Below are positions 35,554 to 44,202 of a stretch of 53,625 nucleotides of DNA, one piece after another. Source of the stretch: CAYJPK01 sp964372035 (lineage in GTDB: Bacteria; Desulfobacterota; Desulfovibrionia; Desulfovibrionales; Desulfovibrionaceae); NCBI GenBank assembly GCA_964372035.1, contig CAYJPK010000003.1, positions 1 to 53,625 of the forward strand, written 5' to 3'. The position numbers were made by a program, and so were the translations under genes. The notes under the pieces are model-generated. The model saw nothing but the letters and a program-made list of their open reading frames with translations. It was not told the DNA's origin and searched no databases. The stretch's first letter is position 1. Each line of letters starts with the position of its first letter.

Positions 35554-35589
35554 TTTGGCTACTCATATTAGATATTATGAGTAGCCAAA
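35554..35589 (+). other. Hairpin between TAXI binding-protein and permease genes
   Basis: TTTGGCTACTCATA (35554-35567) and TATGAGTAGCCAAA (35576-35589) form a perfect 14-bp stem with an 8-base loop, 16 bases after the stop. A, not T, follows on the coding strand, so a stabiliser or processing site is more likely than a full terminator. Confidence 0.7.
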
Positions 35590-35615
35590 AAATTCAAGAT
35601 AATACGGAGTAACAC

Positions 35616-37520
35616 ATGTCTTTTACAGATGAAACCCCCGAATTACAAAAAGATTTTCGTAGTCGTGCCACGCAATTAATTGCGATTTTTATTGGCGCAT
35701 TTATGTTTTATACTTCTGCTTTTGGTTCTTTCGAAAGTTTAATTCAACGCTCATCGTTTTTAACAATGGTGGCACTTATGGGTATATTACAATACCCTCT
35801 TTTAAAAAATACAAGTCTTGCTTGGCTTGGCAGAATAGTTGATAGCTGTATGGCTTTAGTTGTAATAAGTTCTACCTACTACATTATCACTAACTACACT
35901 ATAATTATGACTGAAAGCCCGTTTGCTGAAAATATTGACGTTTTCTTATGCTATGCAACAGTTTTAGTTTTGCTTGAATTATCAAGACGTGCTGTTAGCT
36001 GGTTATTTCCTATCTTAGTTATTGCCGGCATTGCTTACGCTATGCTTGGTCATAATTTAGAAGGAAGTTTTGGTCACCGTGGATTTTCATATGACTATGT
36101 TGCTGAAATCATTTTTCTAAGTGATAAAGGTCTATATGGCATGTTAACAGGTGTTGCTTCAACTGTTTTAGCTGTTTTCATTTTATTTGGTGCTGTATTA
36201 CTTCACACTGGCGCTGGCAAAACTTTCTTTGACCTTGCGGCTCGTTCTGGTGGTTCTTCACCTGGTGGAGCAGCAAAAATTGCAACCATTGCTTCTGGCT
36301 TTTTTGGAATGATTAGTGGTTCATCTGTTGCTAACGTAGCTACAACAGGTAACTTCACTATTCCACTTATGAAAAGATTAAAATACCCTGCACCTTTTGC
36401 GGCAGGTGTTGAAGCCATCGCCTCAACAGGCGGACAAATTGCCCCCCCAATCATGGGTACTGCTGCTTTTGTTATGGCTGAATTTGTTGGCATTAACTAC
36501 TGGTTAATTGCTGTTTCTGCGATTATTCCTGCTGCTCTTTTCTATCTTGGTGTATTTTTAACAATTCACATTATTGCAAAACGCCAAGACTTAGGAAGAG
36601 TTGATGAAAGTGAATTACCAGACTGGAGAGATGCTGTTAGCTTTAAGCGTTTAACCCCTATTGTAGCCTCCTTTGCTGGTTTTGGATTTGGTATCTTGCA
36701 GGGCTACTCAGTACCGCTTACCGCTATTTGTGGTCTTTTATGCTTGCTTGTTAGCTATGTTTTCTTTGCAGTACTTGATAGAACTCCTATCAAAAAAATT
36801 ATCGAAACTATTATTTATGCTTTAGAAGAAGGTGGAAAAGGCTTAGTAATTGTTGGTATTTTATTAATTGTTGCTCAAGTTTTTGTATCAATGATGAACT
36901 TAACTGGACTTGGTGTTGCCCTTACTAATGCAATCTTAAATTTAGGTGGCAATAATGTTGGTCTTATCATGTGTATTATGGCTGTTGTTTGCTTAATCGC
37001 AGGTATGGGGCTTCCAACTTCAGCGGCTTATGTTTTGGTTGCAGCAGTTTTTGCACCTTCACTTATTCAACTTGGAATTGAACCATTAACTGTTCATTTC
37101 TTTGTTTTATACTATGCTACCCTTTCTGTTATTACACCGCCTGTTTGTGTTGGTGTATTCGTTGCGGCTGCTATAGCTGATACAGGCTGGGGGAAAACTT
37201 CAAGCTATGCTGTTCGTTTAGGCGTTACAGCTTATGTTCTACCATTAACCTTCGTACTTTTACCTGGTATGTTATGGCAAGGTAGCCCAATGGATATTGG
37301 TCTTGCATTTGCTTCAGGCATGGTATTTACAATTGCAACTGCTTATATGTTTGGTGGTCAGCCAGTATTTAAAAGCAAGTTGACTATTGGATTATGGATA
37401 ATTCCGCTTGTACTTGGAATTATGCCAAACTGGTATGCATCAGCTATTGGAGCTGTTATCCTTGTTGCTATGATTATGGCAGCTAATAAATTAAATCAGC
37501 AGGAGTTAGGACATGTCTAA
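35616..37520 (+). CDS. Fused TRAP permease (4TM/12TM)
   Basis: A 634-residue inner-membrane protein joining the small and large TRAP subunits, the normal partner of TAXI proteins. The DctM-like part has GGSSPGGAAKIATIASGFFG and NVATTGNFTIPLM, then ASTGGQIAPPIMGTAAFVMA, and a second repeat GMGLPTSAAYVLVAA and ITPPVCVGVFVAAA. GGAG precedes the ATG. Its last 8 bases overlap the aldolase start, so transport and cleavage are translationally linked. Confidence 0.92.
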   Translation: MSFTDETPELQKDFRSRATQLIAIFIGAFMFYTSAFGSFESLIQRSSFLTMVALMGILQYPLLKNTSLAWLGRIVDSCMALVVISSTYYIITNYTIIMTESPFAENIDVFLCYATVLVLLELSRRAVSWLFPILVIAGIAYAMLGHNLEGSFGHRGFSYDYVAEIIFLSDKGLYGMLTGVASTVLAVFILFGAVLLHTGAGKTFFDLAARSGGSSPGGAAKIATIASGFFGMISGSSVANVATTGNFTIPLMKRLKYPAPFAAGVEAIASTGGQIAPPIMGTAAFVMAEFVGINYWLIAVSAIIPAALFYLGVFLTIHIIAKRQDLGRVDESELPDWRDAVSFKRLTPIVASFAGFGFGILQGYSVPLTAICGLLCLLVSYVFFAVLDRTPIKKIIETIIYALEEGGKGLVIVGILLIVAQVFVSMMNLTGLGVALTNAILNLGGNNVGLIMCIMAVVCLIAGMGLPTSAAYVLVAAVFAPSLIQLGIEPLTVHFFVLYYATLSVITPPVCVGVFVAAAIADTGWGKTSSYAVRLGVTAYVLPLTFVLLPGMLWQGSPMDIGLAFASGMVFTIATAYMFGGQPVFKSKLTIGLWIIPLVLGIMPNWYASAIGAVILVAMIMAANKLNQQELGHV

Positions 37521-38193
37521 TCCAGGTTTTAGAATTAAAAAGAACTTTGAACGCCCAAGCCAAGAAATTATTGATAAGTTTGCAAAATTGCCAGTTGCAA
37601 ATATTGGCGATGCAATGAACCGTATGTCTTGTATGAAGTCAAGAGTGCGCCCGCTTAATAAAACTCCTTTATGCGGACCTGCTTTTACTGTTAGAGCTCG
37701 TGCTTGCGATGTTTTACTAATGCACAAATCACTTGATTTAGCTAAACCAGGTGACGTTATTGTAGTTGATGTTCAAGGCGATACTACTTATGCAATCCCT
37801 GGCGAGTTAATGGCTGAATGGGCAAGAGATAAGGGCATTAAAGGCTTTATTGTTGATGGTTGCGTTCGTGACTTAGACACCTTAAGCGAAATGAAAGATT
37901 TTGCCGTTTATGCCGCTGGCATTAACCCGAATGGTCCAATGAAAGTTGGTGGCGGTGAAATTGGTTTTCCAATTAGTTGCGGTGGCATTGTTGTAAACCC
38001 TGGTGATATTATTGTTGGTGACCAAGACGGTATTGCTGTTATTAGCCCTCAAGATGCTGATGTTGTTTACGAAAAAGCCCATGCTAATTTTGTTCGTGAA
38101 AGCAAAATCAAAGAAGATATTAAGGCTGGAACTTGGGATCGTAAATGGATTGATGAAGCTTTAGAACAGTATGGTTGTGAATTTGTAGATTAA
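37513..38193 (+). CDS. RraA-like aldolase (HMG/CHA aldolase family)
   Basis: A 226-residue member of the RraA-like family, which includes 4-hydroxy-4-methyl-2-oxoglutarate/4-carboxy-4-hydroxy-2-oxoadipate aldolase and oxaloacetate decarboxylase. The catalytic pattern is intact: GELMAEWARDKGIKG, then VDGCVRDLD, with the Arg and Asp that bind pyruvate and metal; this argues against the RNase E inhibitor subgroup. It produces pyruvate from a 2-oxo-4-hydroxyacid. The start overlaps the permease stop by 8 bases. It is the last gene of the plus arm, before a strong terminator. Confidence 0.87.
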   Translation: MSNPGFRIKKNFERPSQEIIDKFAKLPVANIGDAMNRMSCMKSRVRPLNKTPLCGPAFTVRARACDVLLMHKSLDLAKPGDVIVVDVQGDTTYAIPGELMAEWARDKGIKGFIVDGCVRDLDTLSEMKDFAVYAAGINPNGPMKVGGGEIGFPISCGGIVVNPGDIIVGDQDGIAVISPQDADVVYEKAHANFVRESKIKEDIKAGTWDRKWIDEALEQYGCEFVD

Positions 38194-38222
38194 CTTTATC
38201 TTAAGTTTTATAATGAAAATGG

Positions 38223-38259
38223 TACTGTGCTATTCAACGAGTAGCACAGTATTTTTTTT
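38223..38259 (+). terminator. Terminator of the plus arm
   Basis: TACTGTGCTA (38223-38232) and TAGCACAGTA (38242-38251) form a perfect 10-bp stem followed by eight T. Confidence 0.88.
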
Positions 38260-38396
38260 AACTTCAAGCTAAAAGTTTAAAAAAGTACTTGATATCTAGA
38301 TAAAATATTGCAATACTGAAATATATTTTATTAGAATTAAATGTTTGTATATTTCAAAAAACTTCATCATTTTAACTGTCTGGAGTGAGCAAAACC

Positions 38397-39287
38397 ATGA
38401 ACATATCAATTCCTAAGCCCTATTTAATAGTTATAAGTCTTTTACTGCTTTATTTTGCATGGGGAACTGCCTTTATCGCAAATAAACTTGCATTAGAATA
38501 TTTCCCTGCACTACTTGTAGTCGCCTTGCGCTTACTCATTGGAGGAGCATGCTTGCTTGGTTTTTTGCTTTATAAGGGTAAAAAACTCGACATGAACTTA
38601 CAAAAATTTAAAAGCTATAATATTTCCGCTTTTTTATTAATGTTTTGCGCTACAGCTTTTTTAGTAAAGGGTCAAGAAAGTGTTTCTTCTGGACTTGCAT
38701 CAATTATTTATGGAGCCTCACCGATTTGGATGTTGCTCGGTGGCTGGTTAATTTGGGGGGAAGCTCGCCCTAGCATAAAGCAATTCCTTGGACTATTTCT
38801 TGGCTTTATTGTTATTACTGGGCTTGGTTACTATCAAGGTGATATTGGTGGAAATTCTTTTTTTGGAATGACTCTAATTGTGCTTTCAACTTTTTCATGG
38901 GTTTGGGGTTCATATGTTTCAAAAAATGACAAAGCAACAGCTAGCGATGATGTTTTTATTTCAAGTGCTATACTAATGTTAGTTGGTGGCTTTCAATCAC
39001 TTATTTTCTCCTTTGCCATAGGAGAACAGCTTGATTTTAGTATATTAACTTTCGATGCTTTTTTACCTGTTTTACACCTTTCGCTTGTTACTTGTGGGGT
39101 AGGTTATGTATGCTATTTCTGGCTATTTGATGAGGTCTCACCAGCAGCAGCAATTTCTTATGTTTATGCAAGCCCTATTATTGGTGTGTTTTGCGGTTGG
39201 CTAATTGGTAATGAGCACTTTGATTATATTACTATTTTGGCATGTTTTGCCTTAGTAATATCCGTTGTTTTGACTACTCGAAAATGA
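38397..39287 (+). CDS. EamA-domain DMT-family exporter
   Basis: A 296-residue inner-membrane protein with ten membrane segments and two EamA repeats (FAWGTAFIANKLALEYFPAL near the start; FSWVWGSYVSK in the second). The family exports amino acids, drugs or metabolites; the substrate cannot be read. The ATG at 38397 is preferred because GGAG lies 11 bases before it, whereas a GTG at 38385 overlaps that site. It is a single-gene unit ending at a convergent terminator. Confidence 0.85.
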   Translation: MNISIPKPYLIVISLLLLYFAWGTAFIANKLALEYFPALLVVALRLLIGGACLLGFLLYKGKKLDMNLQKFKSYNISAFLLMFCATAFLVKGQESVSSGLASIIYGASPIWMLLGGWLIWGEARPSIKQFLGLFLGFIVITGLGYYQGDIGGNSFFGMTLIVLSTFSWVWGSYVSKNDKATASDDVFISSAILMLVGGFQSLIFSFAIGEQLDFSILTFDAFLPVLHLSLVTCGVGYVCYFWLFDEVSPAAAISYVYASPIIGVFCGWLIGNEHFDYITILACFALVISVVLTTRK

Positions 39288-39299
39288 GTTTATACTTAT

Positions 39300-39344
39300 G
39301 TATTGTATAAAAAAGAAGCTAGTTGCCTCCTTTTTATACAATAC
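39300..39344. terminator. Convergent terminator, DMT exporter and DUF533 genes
   Basis: GTATTGTATAAAAA (39300-39313) and TTTTTATACAATAC (39331-39344) form a perfect 14-bp stem usable from both strands. Confidence 0.75.
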
Positions 39345-39358
39345 GAAATCAATAATTT

Positions 39359-40102
39359 TTAAGCTGTTTCTTTCATCTTAATTGCTTCTTGCTCTAGATT
39401 AAATTTATCTTGCTCTGTAAGTTTCAAGGCAGCCGCAAGACCATCTAAATAGCTACGTTCCATGAAAGAATCAATATTAATTGCAACGCAAGAAAGGCGA
39501 TAAAGATCTCTTGCCTCATCTGGATTTACAATTTTATTAGCTAAAGAATTTGGGTCAACAGGGCAACTTAAAAATCCATCTAAAATATTAGAAATATCTT
39601 GCCCTGGAAATAGTGCCTCAACAGCATTATGGATATTTTGCTTTTCATCTTCATCAATATGACCATCAGCACGTGCTGCATAAACCATTGCTTCAATCAG
39701 TATTAAGGCAGTGTTAGCTTCTTGAGACACTTGTTGTGTTGGTGCACTTGTAATCGCTTGTGGCTGAGAAGCTTGTGGATTAACAGTATTTGTTTTATCT
39801 TGTGACCACTTTTGGTAGAAATTCCAAGCAAGACCGCCAAGAGCCGCTGCACCACCTACAGTTAATGCACCCTTAGCCATTTTTTTAGCACTTTTTCCGC
39901 TAAAAAGTGCTCCTAAGATACCGCCAACAGCCGCAGATCCGAGCATACCGCCAACATTAGAACCCTTCATGGCATTTGAAATTGTATCACCAATGCCACC
40001 TGCACTTTGGTTAGCTTGCTTTGTCGCACCGCCAAGTACTGAGTTGAGTGTATTTCCAATATCATTTAAATTTCCGCTTTTAAGCTTATCAAAAAAATTC
40101 AT
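39359..40102 (-). CDS. DUF533 (YebE-like) protein
   Basis: A 247-residue protein of unknown function. The N-terminal half has two glycine/alanine-rich helices that could insert into a membrane (GGMLGSAAVGGILGALF and ALTVGGAAALGGLAW), followed by a Gln/Thr-rich linker. The C-terminal half (about 125-247) is a DUF533/TerB-like helical domain with IEAMVYAARADGHIDEDEK, where acidic residues can bind metal. The ATG at 40102 follows AAGGAG; the longer frame would add ten residues. It stands alone. Confidence 0.78.
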   Translation of the reverse strand: MNFFDKLKSGNLNDIGNTLNSVLGGATKQANQSAGGIGDTISNAMKGSNVGGMLGSAAVGGILGALFSGKSAKKMAKGALTVGGAAALGGLAWNFYQKWSQDKTNTVNPQASQPQAITSAPTQQVSQEANTALILIEAMVYAARADGHIDEDEKQNIHNAVEALFPGQDISNILDGFLSCPVDPNSLANKIVNPDEARDLYRLSCVAINIDSFMERSYLDGLAAALKLTEQDKFNLEQEAIKMKETA

Positions 40103-40462
40103 GTCATCTCCTTTTTTTATATTTCTTGACAATTAATTGTTTCCATAAAACTACTACATTTGATACAGTGTATGATTTTTTATAAAAAACCACATAAAAA
40201 ACAATAAGTTAATGGCAATAAAGTGTAGTTTTACCTATTTTTGTTTTTTGGTCGAACTTGGCTTGCAAATTCTCTATGAAGCTCTGTGCAATGAATTGTA
40301 CAGAACTATATTTTTATTAAATACTAGCATTTTAATTCTAATTTATCAACATCTTATACTAAAGATAAAATATATTTTTTTTAAATCTCTTTTTTCAGCT
40401 TTACTTATCTTGAAAAAGGCTTATGCTATATTTATAGATAGACAACATTTTTTTGGTATTTT
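40103..40462. other. Intergenic region before the LapG-like gene
   Basis: 360 bp without a supported gene. The right part holds an extended -10 element (TGCTATATT, 40424-40432) 30 bp before the next ATG. The overlapping open frame at 40212-40529 is rejected as hydrophobic AT-rich noise. Confidence 0.4.
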
Positions 40463-41230
40463 ATGCACACTTATTTTATTTTTTTATTTTCTGGCAAAGG
40501 GTTTTTTGCTATACTTTTATTTGTTTTGAGTTTAGTTATAAGCTCTAGCTATGTTTATGCAAATGCTGAAAAATCAGAACTTAAAGGTCAAAAACAAAAA
40601 AACGAAACAACTACTATTACTATCCCTAAAGATACTCCTCGGACTAAAATTTTAGGGCATAATGCTTTGTTGGTTGAAGACATTAAAGAACTTCCTTCCT
40701 CAATTACACAGATGCGTTCTATGTGGCAAAAAGTAGAAGAAGAACATGACACTAAAGTATTTCAAATCAAACACTCTCCGCTTCCACAATATAAAGTTCA
40801 GCAGTGGAGTGCCTTAAAATCACGTTTTGGAAAAATGTCTAAAATTTCACAACTTCAAGCAATCAATGGATTTTTCAATAATATCCCCTCAAAAGATGAC
40901 ATTTTAAACTATGGTAAAGATGAATACTGGGCAGCCCCTGGAAAATTTATGTCTAAATTTTCTGGAGACTGCGAAGATTATTCTATTTCTAAATATTTTG
41001 CTTTACAACATCTTGGCTGGAAAAAAGAAAATTTATTTGTATTGTTTTTACATGATAATATCAACCAAGGTATGCATTCTGTTTTAGCTGTTAAAAATGG
41101 CAACAAAACTTTTATCTTAGACAACTTAAGTCGCCCTGCTCATTTGCTTGTTCCTGCTGAGCAGTACGTTAATCAAGTCAAGCTTCATTCTATGGCTAAT
41201 TATGAAGGCTACTGGGTCTTTATAAAATAA
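40463..41230 (+). CDS. LapG-like periplasmic transglutaminase-type cysteine protease
   Basis: A 255-residue exported protein with an N-terminal membrane anchor or signal (FFAILLFVLSLVISSSYVYA). The C-terminal half has the bacterial transglutaminase-like cysteine protease triad: Cys in SGDCEDYSISKY, His in QGMHSVLAVK and Asp in FILDNLS. In LapG such enzymes cut large surface adhesins when c-di-GMP falls, controlled by LapD. Neither a lapD-like nor a giant adhesin gene is in this window, so any partner is elsewhere. Ribosome-binding site weak; the start is set by the signal peptide. Confidence 0.82.
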   Translation: MHTYFIFLFSGKGFFAILLFVLSLVISSSYVYANAEKSELKGQKQKNETTTITIPKDTPRTKILGHNALLVEDIKELPSSITQMRSMWQKVEEEHDTKVFQIKHSPLPQYKVQQWSALKSRFGKMSKISQLQAINGFFNNIPSKDDILNYGKDEYWAAPGKFMSKFSGDCEDYSISKYFALQHLGWKKENLFVLFLHDNINQGMHSVLAVKNGNKTFILDNLSRPAHLLVPAEQYVNQVKLHSMANYEGYWVFIK

Positions 41231-41345
41231 CTTGCATAAGCACACAAAAAAGAATAAAGTCCTTTTTTCAATTTTATATTTCTGCTTTGTATCTTAGAAA
41301 GCTTAAATATTTCACTCTAGATTAATAATTCAAGGTTATAAAATA

Positions 41346-41981
41346 ATGTCAGTTTTTTCAGGTTTAATTGTTGGTTTGGGAAATCCAGGAACACAGTATG
41401 CAAGCACAAGACATAACTACGGTTTTTTGTGTGTTGATGCCTTACTAGAATATGCTAAAAAGAATAATTTTGATTGCACAGAGCAATCAGGGCAAAAATT
41501 TAAATGTGAACTTTTTAGAGTAAAATTGTGGAATAATAAACAATACTTAATTGCTAAACCAATGACTTTCATGAACCTTAGTGGAGAAAGTGTGCAAATG
41601 CTTTCTGCGTGGCATAAAATTGAGCCAGAGAAAATTATTGTTATGCATGATGAGCTTGATATACCTTTGAACTCTATTCGCTTTAAAATTGGTGGTGGAA
41701 ATGCGGGACATAACGGTTTAGCGTCCATTACTTCTTTGCTTGGAACTCCAAATTTTGCAAGACTAAGGCTTGGCATTGGGCGTAGCAAGTTTGCAAAAAC
41801 TAACGACTGGGTACTTGGCAAATTCACAAATGAAGAATTTAATGTTCTTGATAAAATGTATGAACCTTGTATTGAAACAATAAAAACTTATTATGAAAAA
41901 GGCAAAGAGCAAGCCACACGCTATGCAAATGAAATTAGTAAAAAAAATATAGCGCTGGAGAATGAAAAAAAAGCTTCTTAA
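41346..41981 (+). CDS. pth: Peptidyl-tRNA hydrolase
   Basis: Releases tRNA from prematurely dropped peptidyl-tRNA, 211 residues. Catalytic residues are visible: Asn in GLGNPG, His in STRHNYGF and Asp in MHDELDIPL; KPMTFMNLSGESV and GGGNAGHNGLASI are the other family blocks. AAGG precedes the ATG. It is not linked to the usual rplY/ychF neighbours. Confidence 0.96.
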   Translation: MSVFSGLIVGLGNPGTQYASTRHNYGFLCVDALLEYAKKNNFDCTEQSGQKFKCELFRVKLWNNKQYLIAKPMTFMNLSGESVQMLSAWHKIEPEKIIVMHDELDIPLNSIRFKIGGGNAGHNGLASITSLLGTPNFARLRLGIGRSKFAKTNDWVLGKFTNEEFNVLDKMYEPCIETIKTYYEKGKEQATRYANEISKKNIALENEKKAS

Positions 41982-42011
41982 ATTTTAAAATAATATTTTC
42001 ATATAAATTAC

Positions 42012-42057
42012 AAAATAAAATTGCCAAAAAATAATTATTTTCTGGCAATTTTATTTT
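42012..42057. terminator. Convergent terminator, pth and chemoreceptor
   Basis: AAAATAAAATTGCCA (42012-42026) and TGGCAATTTTATTTT (42043-42057) form a perfect 15-bp inverted repeat with a T-rich tail in both directions. Confidence 0.75.
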
Positions 42058-42132
42058 ATCTGTTAAGTAGTCGATGATGAAAATGACATTGAAAATGACT
42101 TTTTCAGTGTCGAGCTAAATCAGCTTTAAAAC

Positions 42133-44202
42133 TTATTTCTTAAGGCTTTCAATAATATTTCTAAGCTCTTGCGCTTGAGAAGATAATGATACAACCGCTT
42201 CTGAAGCTTCTGCCATCGCATTATTTGTGTTCATTGCAATATCATTAATCTGCTCAATTGCACCAGTCATTTCACGAACAGTGAATGATTGCTCTTCACT
42301 TGCAGTTGCAATTGCGCTAACGCCTTCAGCACTAAGATCTGCCATATGTAAAATATCACGTAACGCTTCACCACTTTGGTTAGCCAAGTTTGTAGCTTCT
42401 TCAATACTTTGAACTGCAATGTCAACTTGTTTTACGTTTTGATTTGTACTTTCTTGAATTGCATGAATTGCTTTAGCAACATCAGAAGTAGAAGTAATGG
42501 TTTTTTCAGCTAATTTGCGTACTTCATCAGCAACAACAGCAAAACCACGTCCAGCCTCGCCAGCTCTTGCAGCCTCAATCGCCGCATTAAGTGCGAGCAA
42601 GTTAGTTTGGTCAGCAATATCAGAAATAACGCTCATAACAGCATTAATTGATTGTGCATGATCTGACAATACATTCATATTGCTACGTAATTTTTCTGAC
42701 TCTTCTTGAACAGCAACAATAGAAGCTTTACACTTATCAGTAATTTCAGCACCTGCCATTGCTTTAATTTTTGTATCTTCAGTAATTTGAGCACTTTGGC
42801 TTGAATTTTTAGCAACATCAATAACAGTTGAATTCATTTCTTCCATTGCATTTGCAGTAGTTGCAATTCTGTTTGCTTGATCATTTACACTATTAGAAGA
42901 AATTTCGATTTGCGCTGAAAGTTGCTCAGAGGCTGACGCAACTATATTAACTACATCTTCAAGTTGTCTTGCCGCATCTAATAAGCCCTCACGACGAGCT
43001 CTACCGGCCGCCTCAGCAGCTTCATTTGCTTCACGTTGTGCTTGCTCTGCTTGTTCAACAGCTTTTTTAGCTTCGTTAGTTGCTTGTTCTGCTTCTTTAA
43101 CCATGTGAGCAAGATTTGTAATCATAACGTGCAAGCCACGAGCAAGTGCGCCAATCTCATCAGCACGTTGACCTTTAAGTACAATATCTTCTTCCTGCTC
43201 TCTTGTAAGTTCAAGATGCCCCTCTGCAACATAGGTTGAAAGAGCAGCCGCACGGCTTAAATTTGTTGAAATTTCTCTTGCAACATAGAAAATAACACCA
43301 CCAAGTATTAATGCAATTATAGCTGCAATAATATAAATTTCAGATACCAACTCATTAATTGGAGCTAAAAGTTCATCATTAGGAACATCAATAACAACAA
43401 ACCAATCTACAACATCAAGAGATCCATAAAAAGCTGTTGATTCAATCCCGTCATATAGAACCGATACAATGCCTTCTTTTGTTGAAGCCATTTTCTTTGT
43501 TTGCGGCTCGCTAGCATCACTTTGACCTAAGTATTGATTTTTATTATCCATAACGATATTAAAATCTTGGTCATAAATATATGCTGTCATGTTCTTTGTA
43601 AGCTCAAGCCGTGCAAGTGTATTTTGGTTTAAACTCTTCATGTCAAGTCTAAATGCAAACATACCTACAATTTTGCCATCAATTTGAATTGGATTTGCTA
43701 CAAAAGTTGCAAACTCACCTGTATCAAGAGATTTACGAACTTCAATACTTGCTTTTCCTCTCATGGCTTCTTTGAAAACCTTAAACTCACTAACATTGAG
43801 TCCAATTAAGTTTGGATTTGAGTTTGCAATGGCAGTACCCTTTACATCTGCAACAAAACCAAGAGCAATATCAGGGTAAGTATCTACATTTCTTTTAATA
43901 AGTGCATTAACATCTAATTGCAGCGCTAAAGTTTCTGGAGAATCTACTGAAATAGCATAAGAATTCATAAAATCCTTAACAATTATTCTACCACTTGCGG
44001 TTTCTGTAACACCCTCAATATACGTAAGAATATTATTAATTTCACGAGCTTGAGTAGTTACAAGCTCCCTAATTTGGGTATCATTCACACTTCTAAAACT
44101 ATTTGTAGCGGTATAAGCTGAAATAAAGGCTAAAACACATAATCCTAAAATAGTCGGCGCTAAAAGAAACAACATCATTTTCTTCAATAAATTAAGGCGC
44201 AT
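42133..44202 (-). CDS. Methyl-accepting chemotaxis protein with dCache sensor
   Basis: A 689-residue transmembrane chemoreceptor: a first membrane segment at about 9-31, a periplasmic double-Cache domain to about 285, a second segment at about 290-312, a HAMP region with the ADEIGALARGL motif, a long Ala/Glu coiled coil, and the signalling tip EAARAGEAGRGFAVVADEV near residue 545. It relays ligand binding to CheA/CheW; the ligand is probably a small organic molecule but cannot be named. No CheR-binding pentapeptide is at the C-terminus. GGAGGA precedes the ATG. It fits the flagellum-like genes at 7-11 kb. Confidence 0.94.
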   Translation of the reverse strand: MRLNLLKKMMLFLLAPTILGLCVLAFISAYTATNSFRSVNDTQIRELVTTQAREINNILTYIEGVTETASGRIIVKDFMNSYAISVDSPETLALQLDVNALIKRNVDTYPDIALGFVADVKGTAIANSNPNLIGLNVSEFKVFKEAMRGKASIEVRKSLDTGEFATFVANPIQIDGKIVGMFAFRLDMKSLNQNTLARLELTKNMTAYIYDQDFNIVMDNKNQYLGQSDASEPQTKKMASTKEGIVSVLYDGIESTAFYGSLDVVDWFVVIDVPNDELLAPINELVSEIYIIAAIIALILGGVIFYVAREISTNLSRAAALSTYVAEGHLELTREQEEDIVLKGQRADEIGALARGLHVMITNLAHMVKEAEQATNEAKKAVEQAEQAQREANEAAEAAGRARREGLLDAARQLEDVVNIVASASEQLSAQIEISSNSVNDQANRIATTANAMEEMNSTVIDVAKNSSQSAQITEDTKIKAMAGAEITDKCKASIVAVQEESEKLRSNMNVLSDHAQSINAVMSVISDIADQTNLLALNAAIEAARAGEAGRGFAVVADEVRKLAEKTITSTSDVAKAIHAIQESTNQNVKQVDIAVQSIEEATNLANQSGEALRDILHMADLSAEGVSAIATASEEQSFTVREMTGAIEQINDIAMNTNNAMAEASEAVVSLSSQAQELRNIIESLKK

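Noticed and set aside
25734..38193. Sulfolactate degradation cluster
   Set aside because: TctABC plus a hydroxyacid dehydrogenase resembles known sulfolactate loci, but no SuyAB lyase or other sulfonate C-S cleaving enzyme is encoded here.
37513..38193. RNase E inhibitor RraA
   Set aside because: The catalytic Arg-Asp pattern of the aldolase subgroup is intact and the gene is coupled to a transporter, so an enzymatic role is more likely.
40212..40529. Open reading frame of 105 codons before the LapG-like gene
   Set aside because: It is hydrophobic, AT-driven, lacks a ribosome site and overlaps the better supported LapG-like start in another frame.
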